Shown: one piece after another, positions 1-8,266 of the stretch | How the letters are laid out: every line of letters starts with the position of its first letter | Position numbering within the stretch: position 1 is the first letter of the stretch | DNA from: Hyphomonas neptunium ATCC 15444 | Lineage (GTDB): Bacteria; Pseudomonadota; Alphaproteobacteria; Caulobacterales; Hyphomonadaceae | Direction: 5' to 3' | Length of the DNA: 64,000 bases | NCBI RefSeq assembly: GCF_000013025.1 | Contig: NC_008358.1 | Coordinates: forward strand, 1,674,001-1,738,000 | The notes under the pieces: generated by a model | The model's database searches: none | What the model was told of the DNA's origin: nothing | What the model saw: the letters and a program-made list of their open reading frames with translations, nothing else | Position numbers and translations under genes: made by a program

Positions 1-2
1 GC

Positions 3-425
3 AGTATCGCGCTGGCGGCCGTACTGGCCATCTTCATCATAGCGGCGATCGCTGGAGGCGGCGAGGAAGAAAAAATCGGACCCGGACCAGACCCTGTCAG
101 TCCACAGTCAATGTATGCCGATCTCAACGGGCAATGGGATGATGGTCTGGGCAACCTCTATTCCGTAAGCGTATCAGATAACGGCGCCTTCAGCGGCGCA
201 GGTCAGAGCAGCTATGGCTACACCCTGCAACTCTCCGGCCAGCTGAACGGCACCTCGGGCGAGTTCTCCCTCAACGCGCCCAACAGCGGCGGCCGTTATA
301 CCGGGCGTATGCAGTGGGATCGCGGATGCCATATCAGCTTCCAGACCTATGACATGTCCGGCTCGCTGGCCGGGCAGGGGCAAATGCACGTCAACCACGC
401 GCCGGGGGCTCCGTGCCCTTCGTGA
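3..425 (+). CDS. Small membrane-anchored or secreted protein, 5' end off window
   Basis: The reading frame is open from the first bases, so the gene starts upstream of the window. The visible part begins with a hydrophobic stretch of about 17 residues rich in Ile, Ala and Leu, followed by a charged, Pro/Gly-rich linker (GGGEEEKIGPGPDP). A roughly 100-residue domain follows that is rich in Gly, Ser, Asn and Gln, has two cysteines (CHISF and the terminal APCPS) and looks like a small exported beta-rich domain. I recognise no family. An ATG at 111 is in frame, but starting there would drop the hydrophobic segment. It lies 51 bp upstream of the C1 peptidase gene on the same strand, so the two may be cotranscribed. 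Confidence 0.6.
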   Translation, partial: SIALAAVLAIFIIAAIAGGGEEEKIGPGPDPVSPQSMYADLNGQWDDGLGNLYSVSVSDNGAFSGAGQSSYGYTLQLSGQLNGTSGEFSLNAPNSGGRYTGRMQWDRGCHISFQTYDMSGSLAGQGQMHVNHAPGAPCPS

Positions 426-476
426 CCCGCTCAACCCAATCTACCCCTTCACTCAAATCCTGAACGGAGAAGTCCT

Positions 477-1424
477 ATGTCTGGTAACTGGTCTGGTTTC
501 AGCCTGAATGGCTGCCGCTTCGAGAATAAACCCTCCGCCGCGCCCACCCTGAAGGCGCCAACCACCCGCCTGCCGGATCGCGTGGACCTCCGCGTCCATT
601 GTTCACCCATCGAGAACCAGTTGAAAACGAACTCCTGCGTGGCCAACGCAGTCATCGGCGCGCTGGAGTTTCACCACCTGAAATCCGGCCGTGCCCTGAC
701 GGACCTCTCCCGCCTCTTCGTATACTACAACGCCCGCAAGCTGTCGGACTCGACCCATCTCGATCAGGGCAGCTTCATCCACCATGGCATGGCCGCCACC
801 CTCGCTTACGGCGCCTGTGAAGCCGCGATGTGGCCCTTTGACGAATCCCTGGTCACCACCCAGCCGAATGAAGCCTGCTATCAGAACGCCCGCAATTATG
901 AAGCCGTTCAATACGCCCGCACGCCGCGCGGTGTACCGGCCATGACCGCCCTTGCGCATGGCCTGCCCGTTGTGTTCGGTATATTCGTGCCCGGAGAATA
1001 TTACGACGCGGCCGCGCAGGGCGGGCGTATGCCGCGTCCTGACCAGGTCGTGCCCCAGCGTCCGCCGTCGGGCCACGCCATGCTTATCGTCGGATACGAC
1101 ATGACCGAGCGCGCTTACCTCGTCCGCAACAGTTGGAGCGCCGGCTGGGCCGAGCAGGGCTATTGCTGGATACCCTTCGAGACCATGGATGCCTGGTCGA
1201 TGGAGGAAGACTTCTGGGCCATCGGCGCCATCGAGGAAGCAAAAGGCTTCAGCCTCATGGGGCCTAGCCTGAACGACTCGATGAAAGGTGTCGGCGTCTC
1301 ATCAGACCTGCTCGAAGCGCGGGCACAGAAGCTTGATGCCCTTCGTTCCGGCCTGAGGGGGCAGCTCAGCGGCAATCTGGACGCCGCCAAGCGCGATTTC
1401 CGCGACCGCCTGCGCGGGAAGTAA
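477..1424 (+). CDS. Papain-like (C1 family) cysteine peptidase
   Basis: The 315-residue product carries the papain catalytic set in order: Gln48 (oxyanion hole) and Cys54 in ENQLKTNSCVAN, His200 in SGHAMLIVGYD, and Asn218 in RNSWSAGWAEQGY. The spacing fits a C1 catalytic domain over about residues 30-250. There is no visible signal peptide and no inhibitory prodomain of normal length, since only about 45 residues precede the catalytic Cys. The last 65 residues form a charged, probably helical tail (SDLLEARAQKLDALRSGLRGQ). A GGAGA ribosome-binding site precedes the ATG. It therefore looks like a cytoplasmic or non-classically exported peptidase; its substrate is unknown. The upstream neighbour is the small exported protein, with 51 bp between them. 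Confidence 0.85.
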   Translation: MSGNWSGFSLNGCRFENKPSAAPTLKAPTTRLPDRVDLRVHCSPIENQLKTNSCVANAVIGALEFHHLKSGRALTDLSRLFVYYNARKLSDSTHLDQGSFIHHGMAATLAYGACEAAMWPFDESLVTTQPNEACYQNARNYEAVQYARTPRGVPAMTALAHGLPVVFGIFVPGEYYDAAAQGGRMPRPDQVVPQRPPSGHAMLIVGYDMTERAYLVRNSWSAGWAEQGYCWIPFETMDAWSMEEDFWAIGAIEEAKGFSLMGPSLNDSMKGVGVSSDLLEARAQKLDALRSGLRGQLSGNLDAAKRDFRDRLRGK

Positions 1425-1466
1425 ACCTTCTGCCAAACGGCAAAAGCCGGGCCGCGTTGAAACGCT

Positions 1467-1997
1467 TCAGCGCGCCTCGCCCGGTGTTTCGGGCAGATCC
1501 GTCACATTGCCGACATCCAGAACCGGCGACGCGTCAATGTCCGCCGCGCCAAGCAGCGAAACCAGCCGCACGAGCGCTGCGTTGATGTAGGCTTGTTCCC
1601 ATTCGGGCAGGCGCGCGAAGCCCGTTCCAAACTCGGCCTGCAGCAAATCCGGCGCGCCAGACAGCGTCAGGCGTCCCTCAGGCGTGATCTGAACCATCAC
1701 CGTGCGCCGGTCGGCGTCTCCCCGGTTACGCAGCACCAGTCCGCGCGCCTGAAGCTTGTCCAGCAATATCGAAATCGTCGCCTGTTTCAGGCCCGCCGCT
1801 TTCGCAAGTTCGCTGGGCTGCGCGCCGTCCCGTACCGAAAGCTCCTTAAGCACCACGAGTTGGGATGGCGTGAGGCTTGTATCGCGCGCGAGGGACCGTG
1901 AGTTCGCCTCCACCGCCTTGAGAATGCGGCGCAGAGAGATAAGGGCCGCTTCTGAGGGCTGATGCTTAGAATCGAGCGTGGAAATCTGAGGGATCAT
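1467..1997 (-). CDS. ectR: MarR-family regulator divergent from ectoine operon (EctR-like)
   Basis: This 176-residue protein has a MarR winged helix-turn-helix: recognition helices at about residues 60-85 (PSELAKAAGLKQATISILLDKL) and a wing around residues 91-105 (NRGDADRRTVMVQIT). Alpha-helical dimerisation segments flank the domain. The gene is transcribed away from ectA, with a 182-bp intergenic region between them. MarR-type EctR1 proteins are known to repress ectABC-ask operons in several bacteria, so control of the adjacent ectoine operon is the obvious inference. The fold is clear from sequence; the regulatory target is inferred from position. Two TTG-N5-CAA dyads in the intergenic region are candidate operators. 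Confidence 0.8.
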   Translation of the reverse strand: MIPQISTLDSKHQPSEAALISLRRILKAVEANSRSLARDTSLTPSQLVVLKELSVRDGAQPSELAKAAGLKQATISILLDKLQARGLVLRNRGDADRRTVMVQITPEGRLTLSGAPDLLQAEFGTGFARLPEWEQAYINAALVRLVSLLGAADIDASPVLDVGNVTDLPETPGEAR

Positions 1998-2120
1998 GGG
2001 CCCAATTTAGGCGATTTCTGTTGAAGAACAAATAATTTGATCGACGAAGTAAAAGCGGGAATGCATGGAACTAAAGAGGGTTTTAGGGGTTGTGAGGGTG
2101 CCGCACTGCTGGTGCCGGGG

Positions 2121-2157
2121 TTGACATTCTCTGGCAAATAGCAATTTGACGGTCAAA
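2121..2157 (+). promoter_or_regulatory. Candidate ectoine-operon promoter/operator
   Basis: A perfect -35-like TTGACA lies at 2121-2126, but no good -10 hexamer sits 17 bases on. Just downstream, 2145-2157 is a dyad with perfect six-base arms (TTTGAC, one central base, GTCAAA). It ends 22 bases before the ectA start codon, where a bound MarR-type dimer would block transcription. A related TTG-N5-CAA dyad lies at 2021-2031, just upstream of the divergent marR gene. Promoter and operator roles are inferred from position and symmetry. Confidence 0.45.
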
Positions 2158-2179
2158 ATAATAAACCACGGGAGCCGTC

Positions 2180-2749
2180 ATGCCTGATGAGGCCACCACA
2201 ACGAGCGGGACAGACATCGTCCCAGACCGAAGTTTGCCCGCGGGCGCTGCTGACATACAGATCGCGGCGCCGGGGCCAGAAGATGCCGCTGAAATTCATG
2301 CATTGATCGCGGCTTGTCCGCCACTGGATACGAATTCGCTGTACGCGAATCTGATCCAGTGCACTCATTTTGCTGATTCCTGCGCCGTTGCGCGCATGGG
2401 CGGGAAGGTTGTGGGCTGGATTTCCGGTCACAGGCCGCCCGAGAAGGATGACACTTACTTCCTGTGGCAGGTAGCCGTGCATCCTGATGCGCGGGGCAAG
2501 TCTTTGCCCAAGCGTATGTTGGGAAACATTCTTGCCCGCCAGGCCCAGGGTGGCATCTCCTGGCTGGAGACATCCATCACACGAACCAACGACGCATCCT
2601 GGGGCCTGTTTCGCAGTGTCTCGGGCTGGCTTTCGGCCCCCCTTCGGGAAGAGCCTTGGTTTGATCGCCAAACCCATTTCGGAGGTCAACACGACACCGA
2701 ATTCCTCGTGACCATTGGCCCTTTCGAGGCGCCAGCGGCTTCTGGCTGA
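2180..2749 (+). CDS. ectA: L-2,4-diaminobutyrate N-gamma-acetyltransferase
   Basis: First gene of the ectoine operon. The 189-residue protein has a GNAT fold with the acetyl-CoA-binding region around residues 95-115 (LWQVAVHPDARGKSLPKRML). It also has the EctA-typical substrate segment DTNSLYANLIQCTHFADSC. It acetylates L-2,4-diaminobutyrate made by EctB, giving N-gamma-acetyl-diaminobutyrate for EctC. A GGGAG ribosome-binding site precedes the ATG by about 6 bases. Length is normal for the family with a slightly long N-terminus. The order ectA-ectB-ectC-ectD-ask that follows makes the assignment secure. Confidence 0.95.
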   Translation: MPDEATTTSGTDIVPDRSLPAGAADIQIAAPGPEDAAEIHALIAACPPLDTNSLYANLIQCTHFADSCAVARMGGKVVGWISGHRPPEKDDTYFLWQVAVHPDARGKSLPKRMLGNILARQAQGGISWLETSITRTNDASWGLFRSVSGWLSAPLREEPWFDRQTHFGGQHDTEFLVTIGPFEAPAASG

Positions 2750-2794
2750 CCCCTTCAGCCGACTGTAGAAATCAGAGCAAAAAAGGAGCCATAA

Positions 2795-4090
2795 ATGGCC
2801 TACGAACACGCATCTGCACCCGCAAATATTTTTGAGCGCCGCGAATCCCGTGTGCGCAGCTATTGCCGGTCTTTCCCGGCGGTCTTCAAATCCGCACGCG
2901 GATCAGAGTTGATCGCTGAAGACGGCACACGCTACATCGACTTTCTGTCCGGCTGTTCCACGCTGAACTACGGCCACAACCATCCCGAGCTGAAACAGGC
3001 CCTCCTGGACTATATCGGCGCGGACGGCGTGGCGCACGGCCTCGATATGCACACGCGTGCAAAGGCCCGTTTTCTGAACACTTTCGAGCGGCTTATCCTC
3101 AAGCCACGCAGCATGGATCACCGCGTCCTCTTTCCGGGGCCAACAGGTGCCAACGCTGTAGAGGCTGCTCTGAAGACCGCCCGTAAAGTCACGGGGCGGA
3201 CAAATGTAATTGCCTTCACCAACGGCTTCCATGGCATGACGCTTGGCGCCCTCGCTGCGACGGGCAATTCCGGCAAGCGCGGCGGGGCAGGTGTGCCGCT
3301 CACGGGCGTGACGCATGAAGCCTTTGATGGCTATTTCGGTGAGGATACCGACACGGCTGACCAGCTGGATCGCCGCCTGTCTGACCCCTCTTCGGGGCTC
3401 GACAAACCGGCTGCCATCATTGTGGAAACCGTGCAGGGCGAAGGCGGATTGAATGTCGCGTCTGATGCCTGGCTGCGCAAGATCGAGAAGATCGCCCGCA
3501 AGCATGGCGCCCTCTTCATTATTGATGACATCCAGGCGGGCATTGGCCGCACAGGTGGCTTCTTCAGCTTCGAAAAAGCAGGTGTTACGCCGGATATTAT
3601 CACGATGGCCAAGTCCCTCTCGGGCCTGGGTCTGCCCTTCGCGCTGACATTGATCCGCCCACAGCATGATCTTTGGAAGCCCGGTGAGCACAACGGCACG
3701 TTCCGTGGCAACAACCATGCCTTCGTGACGGCAACCAAGGCGCTGGAACTGTTCTGGGCCGATGATGCCTTCGAGAAGGAAACCGCTCGCAAGGCCGCGC
3801 GTCTTCGCGCCGGCTTGGAAAAGATCGCTGCTTCCGCATCGTTCGCTGGCCGGCTGAAAGGCAAGGGCATGATGTCCGGCATCGAGATGGAAAGCGGAGA
3901 CGTGGCGGCCGAGATTTGCACCGAATGCTTCCAGAACGGCCTCATTATCGAAACCAGCGGCAGCATGGATGAAGTCGTCAAGGTGCTCGCCCCGCTCACC
4001 ATCACCGATGCCGAATTGGATGCCGGCCTCAAAATTCTTGCGGACGCCGTGCGCGCGGTCAGCGCGCGCCGCCAGAAGTCCGCAGCCTGA
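2795..4090 (+). CDS. ectB: Diaminobutyrate-2-oxoglutarate transaminase
   Basis: A class-III PLP aminotransferase of 431 residues, the usual EctB length. Lys273 in [10 protein letters not shown] is the predicted PLP Schiff-base lysine. The cofactor-binding Asp lies in [14 protein letters not shown] (residues 241-254), and [10 protein letters not shown] is the typical EctB substrate-loop sequence. The enzyme transfers an amino group from glutamate to L-aspartate-4-semialdehyde, the first committed step of ectoine synthesis. An AAAGGAGCC ribosome-binding site precedes the ATG. The gene follows ectA by 45 bp and precedes ectC by 11 bp, so the three are almost certainly one transcript. Confidence 0.96.
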   Translation: MAYEHASAPANIFERRESRVRSYCRSFPAVFKSARGSELIAEDGTRYIDFLSGCSTLNYGHNHPELKQALLDYIGADGVAHGLDMHTRAKARFLNTFERLILKPRSMDHRVLFPGPTGANAVEAALKTARKVTGRTNVIAFTNGFHGMTLGALAATGNSGKRGGAGVPLTGVTHEAFDGYFGEDTDTADQLDRRLSDPSSGLDKPAAIIVETVQGEGGLNVASDAWLRKIEKIARKHGALFIIDDIQAGIGRTGGFFSFEKAGVTPDIITMAKSLSGLGLPFALTLIRPQHDLWKPGEHNGTFRGNNHAFVTATKALELFWADDAFEKETARKAARLRAGLEKIAASASFAGRLKGKGMMSGIEMESGDVAAEICTECFQNGLIIETSGSMDEVVKVLAPLTITDAELDAGLKILADAVRAVSARRQKSAA

Positions 4091-4101
4091 AGGAGATAAA
4101 A

Positions 4102-4509
4102 ATGATTGTTAGAGACCTCGCAAAAGAAATCCTTACAGACCGCCGCGTGGACAGCGACGGCTGGTCTTCCGTTCGCCTGCTGCTGAAAGATGATGGAATG
4201 GGTTTCTCCTTCCACATCACCACGATCCATGCCGGCGCCGAGCTGCACATGCATTACAAGAACCACCTTGAGAGTGTGTTCTGCATGGAAGGCACAGGCT
4301 CCATCACCGATCTGGCGACAGGCGAAACGCACGAAATCCGTCCGGGCGTAATGTACGCGCTCAACAAGAACGACAAGCATATCCTGCGCGCGAATGCCGG
4401 GGCCCCAATGATGATGGCCTGTGTGTTCAATCCGCCAGTGACAGGCAAGGAAGTGCACGGCGAGGACGGGGCCTACCCCGCAGACGCCGCACTCGAAAAC
4501 TCTGCCTGA
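4102..4509 (+). CDS. ectC: L-ectoine synthase
   Basis: A cupin-fold protein of 135 residues that cyclises N-gamma-acetyl-diaminobutyrate to ectoine. The three iron ligands known from structural work on EctC (Glu57, Tyr85, His93) fall at exactly the same numbers here: [10 protein letters not shown] gives Glu57, PGVMYALN gives Tyr85 and NDKHILRA gives His93. The start is supported by a strong AAGGAGATA ribosome-binding site. It is 11 bp downstream of ectB and 13 bp upstream of ectD. No sequence oddities were seen. Confidence 0.96.
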   Translation: MIVRDLAKEILTDRRVDSDGWSSVRLLLKDDGMGFSFHITTIHAGAELHMHYKNHLESVFCMEGTGSITDLATGETHEIRPGVMYALNKNDKHILRANAGAPMMMACVFNPPVTGKEVHGEDGAYPADAALENSA

Positions 4510-4522
4510 AGGGAGAGACTCC

Positions 4523-5467
4523 ATGATGACGCAAACAGAACAAGACCTTTACCCATCGCGGCAAAGGGCAGAGCCGGAATGGCTTGAACGTAGAGACCCC
4601 GTGGTTCATGGCCAGGCTGGCCAGGAACCGCCGGTGGACCGGGCGCTGATCGAACAGTTCGTGCGCGATGGGTTCATCGTGCTGGAAGATGTCTTCTCGC
4701 CTGAGGAAGTCAAAGACCTTGTGCGCGAGGCAGATGCCCTGCGCGAACGCGGCGGCCTCATCCCCGAAAGCCGGATTACGGAACGCGGAATGGAGGGCGC
4801 CGAAGCGGTTCGCTCTGTCTTCGCCCCGCATCGCCAGTCAGAGGTGTTCGAGCGTCTGGCGTCCGACGAGCGCCTGTCGGGCCTTGCCCGCTTCATCCTG
4901 GGCGATGAAGTTTACATCCACCAGTCGCGGATCAACTATAAGCCCGCTTTCCGCGGCAAGGACTTCTACTGGCATTCGGACTTTGAAACCTGGCACACCG
5001 AAGACGGCATGCCCCGCATGCGCGCCATTTCCATGTCGGTGATGCTCACGGACAATCATCCCCAGTCCGGCCCGACGATGTTCATGCCGGGCAGCCATAT
5101 GAACTACGTTACCTGCGTTGGGGAAACGCCCGACGATCATTATCGGGCGTCCCTGAAAAAGCAGGAATACGGCGTTCCCGATGGTGAGAGCCTGACGAAG
5201 CTGGCGAAAGAGGGCGGCATTGTCGGCCCGGCGCCAAAGGCGGGTTCGGTTGTGATCTTTGATTGCAACACGATGCACGGCTCTAACAGCAACATCACAC
5301 CTTACGAGCGTATCAACGCTTTCTTCGTGTTCAATTCCTGGGCAAACCGCCTGGTCGATCCGTTTGGAGAGACTAGGCCGCGTCCGGAATTTGTCGCCCA
5401 CCGTCAGGTGAAGGAGCCGATCCGGCCCCTCAAGGCGCCGCAATCGCGAACAACCGGGGGTCAATAA
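4523..5467 (+). CDS. ectD: Ectoine 5-hydroxylase
   Basis: A 314-residue Fe(II)/2-oxoglutarate dioxygenase of the PhyH superfamily. The metal triad is visible as His151-x-Asp153 in FYWHSDFETWH and His252 in DCNTMHGSNSN. The FxWHSDFETWHxEDGMPxMR block is the EctD signature. It converts ectoine to 5-hydroxyectoine, so the organism should make both solutes. A GGGAGAGA ribosome-binding site precedes a double ATG at 4523/4526, and either could be used. The next gene, the aspartokinase, starts only one base after the stop codon, which suggests translational coupling. Confidence 0.96.
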   Translation: MMTQTEQDLYPSRQRAEPEWLERRDPVVHGQAGQEPPVDRALIEQFVRDGFIVLEDVFSPEEVKDLVREADALRERGGLIPESRITERGMEGAEAVRSVFAPHRQSEVFERLASDERLSGLARFILGDEVYIHQSRINYKPAFRGKDFYWHSDFETWHTEDGMPRMRAISMSVMLTDNHPQSGPTMFMPGSHMNYVTCVGETPDDHYRASLKKQEYGVPDGESLTKLAKEGGIVGPAPKAGSVVIFDCNTMHGSNSNITPYERINAFFVFNSWANRLVDPFGETRPRPEFVAHRQVKEPIRPLKAPQSRTTGGQ

Positions 5468-5468
5468 C

Positions 5469-6917
5469 ATGAAACGCACAGTCGAAAAGATCGGGGGCAC
5501 CTCGATCTCCAACACGCAGGTCGTGTTGGAAAACGTGCTGATCGGAGGCCGCAAGGGCGCCGATCTCTATAACCGCATCTTCGTTGTGTCGGCCTATTCT
5601 GGCATGACGAACCGCCTGCTGGAACACAAGAAATCCGGCGAGCCGGGCGTGTTCAGCCTGTTTGCCGGTGCAGGCAACAAATGGGCCTGGACCGAGGCGC
5701 TCGCCTCTGTCGCCGAAGCCATGGAAGCCAAGAACGCTGAAATGTTCTCTGGTGAGCCCGAACAGGCCGTCGCGGACAATTTTGTGCGGGAACGGATCGA
5801 AGACGTTCGCAACTGCCTGATCGATCTCCACCGCCTCTGTTCCTACGGCCAATTCCGTCTGGACGAAAACCTCACCACCGTGAAGGAAGTCCTCTCTTCC
5901 CTCGGCGAGGCGCACTCCGCCTTCAACACGGCGCTTCTCCTGCAGAAACACGGCGTGAACGCTCGCGCTGTCGATCTGACGGCATGGCGCGACGAGCGGG
6001 ACCTGACCATGGAAGAGCGTATGGAAGATGCCCTCGGCGGCATTGACCTGTCCAGCGAACTTCCCATCGTCACCGGCTATGCCAGCAGCCGCGACGGCCT
6101 CGTCCGTCAGTTCGGCCGGGGGTACACAGAGGTTACATTCTCGCGTTTGGCCGCCTTCGTCCAAGCCGATGAAGCGATCATTCACAAGGAGTTCCACCTC
6201 TCCAGCGCCGACCCCAATCTCGTGGGTCAGGACCGGGTCCGCAAGATCGGCCTGACCAACTTTGATGTGGCCGACCAGCTCTCCAATATGGGCATGGAAG
6301 CGGTCCACCCCAAAGCCGCCAAGATCCTGCGCCAGGCGGGCATCCCCCTGCGCGTCAAGAACACCTTCGACCCTAAGGATGGCGGCACCGTCATCTCGGC
6401 AGACTACGCCCCGGAAAACCCCCGCGCCGAAATCGTCACGGGCCTAAAGGGTGTCTTCGCGCTAGAAGTCTTCGATCAGGACATGGTCGGTGAGAAGGGC
6501 TACGATTCCACCATCCTCGATGCCCTCACGCGCCATTCCATCCGTATCGTGTCGAAATGCTCGAATGCCAACACGATTACCCACTATATCGAGGGCAGCC
6601 GCAAAGCACTCAAGCGTGCCACCGCGGACATCGAGACAAAGCTCCCCGGCGCGGAAGTCTCCACCAGCCGCGTTGCCATCGTCTCGGTCATCGGCGCAGA
6701 CATCAACGTGCCCGGCATCACGGCCAAAGCGCTCACAGCCCTGCATGAAGCTGAAGTGCCGATCATCGGTCTGCATCAGGTTTCACGGAAAACCGACATT
6801 CAGGCCGTCATCCAGGAAGATGATTTCGACAAGGCCATCTGCGCCCTGCACGAAGCGCTGGTCGAACAGGTAAGCGTTGCCACGCCGCGCGCTGAGGCCT
6901 TGCGCCCGGCGGCATGA
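5469..6917 (+). CDS. ask: Ectoine-operon-specific aspartate kinase (Ask_Ect)
   Basis: A 482-residue aspartokinase with the nucleotide-binding KIGGTS motif at residues 7-12, a long kinase domain and a C-terminal regulatory pair of ACT domains (about residues 330-470). Its place directly after ectD matches the specialised Ask_Ect group, which supplies aspartyl phosphate for ectoine synthesis and is often less feedback-inhibited than the housekeeping enzyme. That is family knowledge; inhibition cannot be read from the sequence. GGGGG lies 7-11 bases before the ATG. Its stop codon overlaps the next start (ATGA), linking it to the transporter gene. Confidence 0.93.
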   Translation: MKRTVEKIGGTSISNTQVVLENVLIGGRKGADLYNRIFVVSAYSGMTNRLLEHKKSGEPGVFSLFAGAGNKWAWTEALASVAEAMEAKNAEMFSGEPEQAVADNFVRERIEDVRNCLIDLHRLCSYGQFRLDENLTTVKEVLSSLGEAHSAFNTALLLQKHGVNARAVDLTAWRDERDLTMEERMEDALGGIDLSSELPIVTGYASSRDGLVRQFGRGYTEVTFSRLAAFVQADEAIIHKEFHLSSADPNLVGQDRVRKIGLTNFDVADQLSNMGMEAVHPKAAKILRQAGIPLRVKNTFDPKDGGTVISADYAPENPRAEIVTGLKGVFALEVFDQDMVGEKGYDSTILDALTRHSIRIVSKCSNANTITHYIEGSRKALKRATADIETKLPGAEVSTSRVAIVSVIGADINVPGITAKALTALHEAEVPIIGLHQVSRKTDIQAVIQEDDFDKAICALHEALVEQVSVATPRAEALRPAA

Positions 6918-8266
6918 TCCGATTGCTTGGCAGGCCGGGGCTGGTCCTGTCCGGACACGGCGGATTTGCGGTCTACCGGAACATTCTTGTTCTGGTGGCC
7001 GCACTGACGCTCCTTCAGGGCGCCATGGCCGCGCTCGCAATGGTGATGTCACTGAAGCTGCTCGCCAATGGCGTGGCTGAAACCGGCATCGGCCTCGTCG
7101 CCTCGGCCTATTCGGCGGGCTTTCTCGGCGGCACGCTCATCGCGCCCCACGAGATCCGCCGCATCGGACACATCCGCACCTTCACGCTGCTGGCGGGCAT
7201 CTGCGCGCTCGCCGCATTGATGCTGCCCATCGCCGGGCGAGAGATCGTGATCTGGTCGTTGCTCCTCGCGCTCGCGGGGGTAGGGGCCGCCGGTATGCTC
7301 ACGGCCGGTGAAAGCTGGATCGCCAATGCCGCCCCGCCACAACAGCGCGGCGCTATCCTCGGTTTCTACCACATGGTCTCCAAGACCGGCGCGATTGCCG
7401 CGCCTTTCGTGGTTGCTGCCGCCCTCTCAGGGCTGGGCGCCTTCATGGTCGTGGCCGGTCTGTTCGTTGCCGCGCTGCTTCCCGTCGCCGCCACCAATCG
7501 CAGCCAGCCAGAACTTGTCGCCGCCAAACCATTCGGCCCCAGACGATTGCTCTCCCTCGCGCCGGCCTCCGTCTTCGCCGCCCTCTGCGCCGGCGCCGTC
7601 AATAATTCCGTTGCCCAGCTCTACCCCGTCTTCGCCACGTCCATCCGCCCGGATGACGCCGCCGCCTTCTCGGCCCAGCTCAACGGCGCCATCCTCGCCG
7701 GCGCGATGGTCGGCCTCTGGCCCATCGGTCTGCTGTCGGACCGGCTCGACCGCCGCATCGTCATCGCTGCCGCCGCCGCTATCGGCGCGGGCGCCGCCAT
7801 CGGCCTCGCGCTGACAACCGCCATCAACATACCCTTCCTCACGCTCCTCCTCGCCGCTCTCTTCGGCGCAGGCTCACTCAGCTACTACGCCGTGGCCGTC
7901 GCCAACGCTGCCGACCGTGCCGCGCCGGAGGAAATCACCTCCATGATGGCGGGCATCCTCGTCATCTGGGGCATCGGCTCGGTCATCGGACCATTGATCG
8001 CAGGCGCCTTTCTCCAGCTCCTTCCGGGCGGCGGCGGTCTTTTCCTGTTCGCGGGTCTGGCACTTGCAGGCCTTGCGGTCGCGTGCCTCTCCCGCGCGGC
8101 CATCTCGGCCCCCGTGCCGACAGATGCGCGCGAACCCTTTTCCGTATCCCCCGCCACCAGTCTTGCCATCGCGGAGTTTGACCCGCGCGGCGAGCCTGAA
8201 CAATCCGACCAGCCAGACCTTTTCGCAGGGCCCATGCCTGCCAGCCCGCAGGAGACTGCCTCATGA
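6914..8266 (+). CDS. MFS transporter attached to the ectoine operon
   Basis: A 450-residue membrane protein with about 12 hydrophobic segments and a polar C-terminal tail of about 50 residues (from roughly residue 400: DAREPFSVSPATS...). Loop features such as HEIRRIGHIR between helices 2 and 3 and the central PLTAG-like region (GMLTAGESWIANAA) resemble the YcaD/UMF2 branch of the major facilitator superfamily. The substrate is unknown. It starts inside the stop codon of the aspartokinase gene (ATGA) and ends in the start of the next transporter gene in the same way. A link to ectoine or osmolyte movement is inferred from this coupling only. Confidence 0.8.
   Translation: MIRLLGRPGLVLSGHGGFAVYRNILVLVAALTLLQGAMAALAMVMSLKLLANGVAETGIGLVASAYSAGFLGGTLIAPHEIRRIGHIRTFTLLAGICALAALMLPIAGREIVIWSLLLALAGVGAAGMLTAGESWIANAAPPQQRGAILGFYHMVSKTGAIAAPFVVAAALSGLGAFMVVAGLFVAALLPVAATNRSQPELVAAKPFGPRRLLSLAPASVFAALCAGAVNNSVAQLYPVFATSIRPDDAAAFSAQLNGAILAGAMVGLWPIGLLSDRLDRRIVIAAAAAIGAGAAIGLALTTAINIPFLTLLLAALFGAGSLSYYAVAVANAADRAAPEEITSMMAGILVIWGIGSVIGPLIAGAFLQLLPGGGGLFLFAGLALAGLAVACLSRAAISAPVPTDAREPFSVSPATSLAIAEFDPRGEPEQSDQPDLFAGPMPASPQETAS

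Noticed and set aside
3331-4524. Minus-strand open frame across ectB and ectC
   Set aside because: Antisense to two firm ectoine genes.
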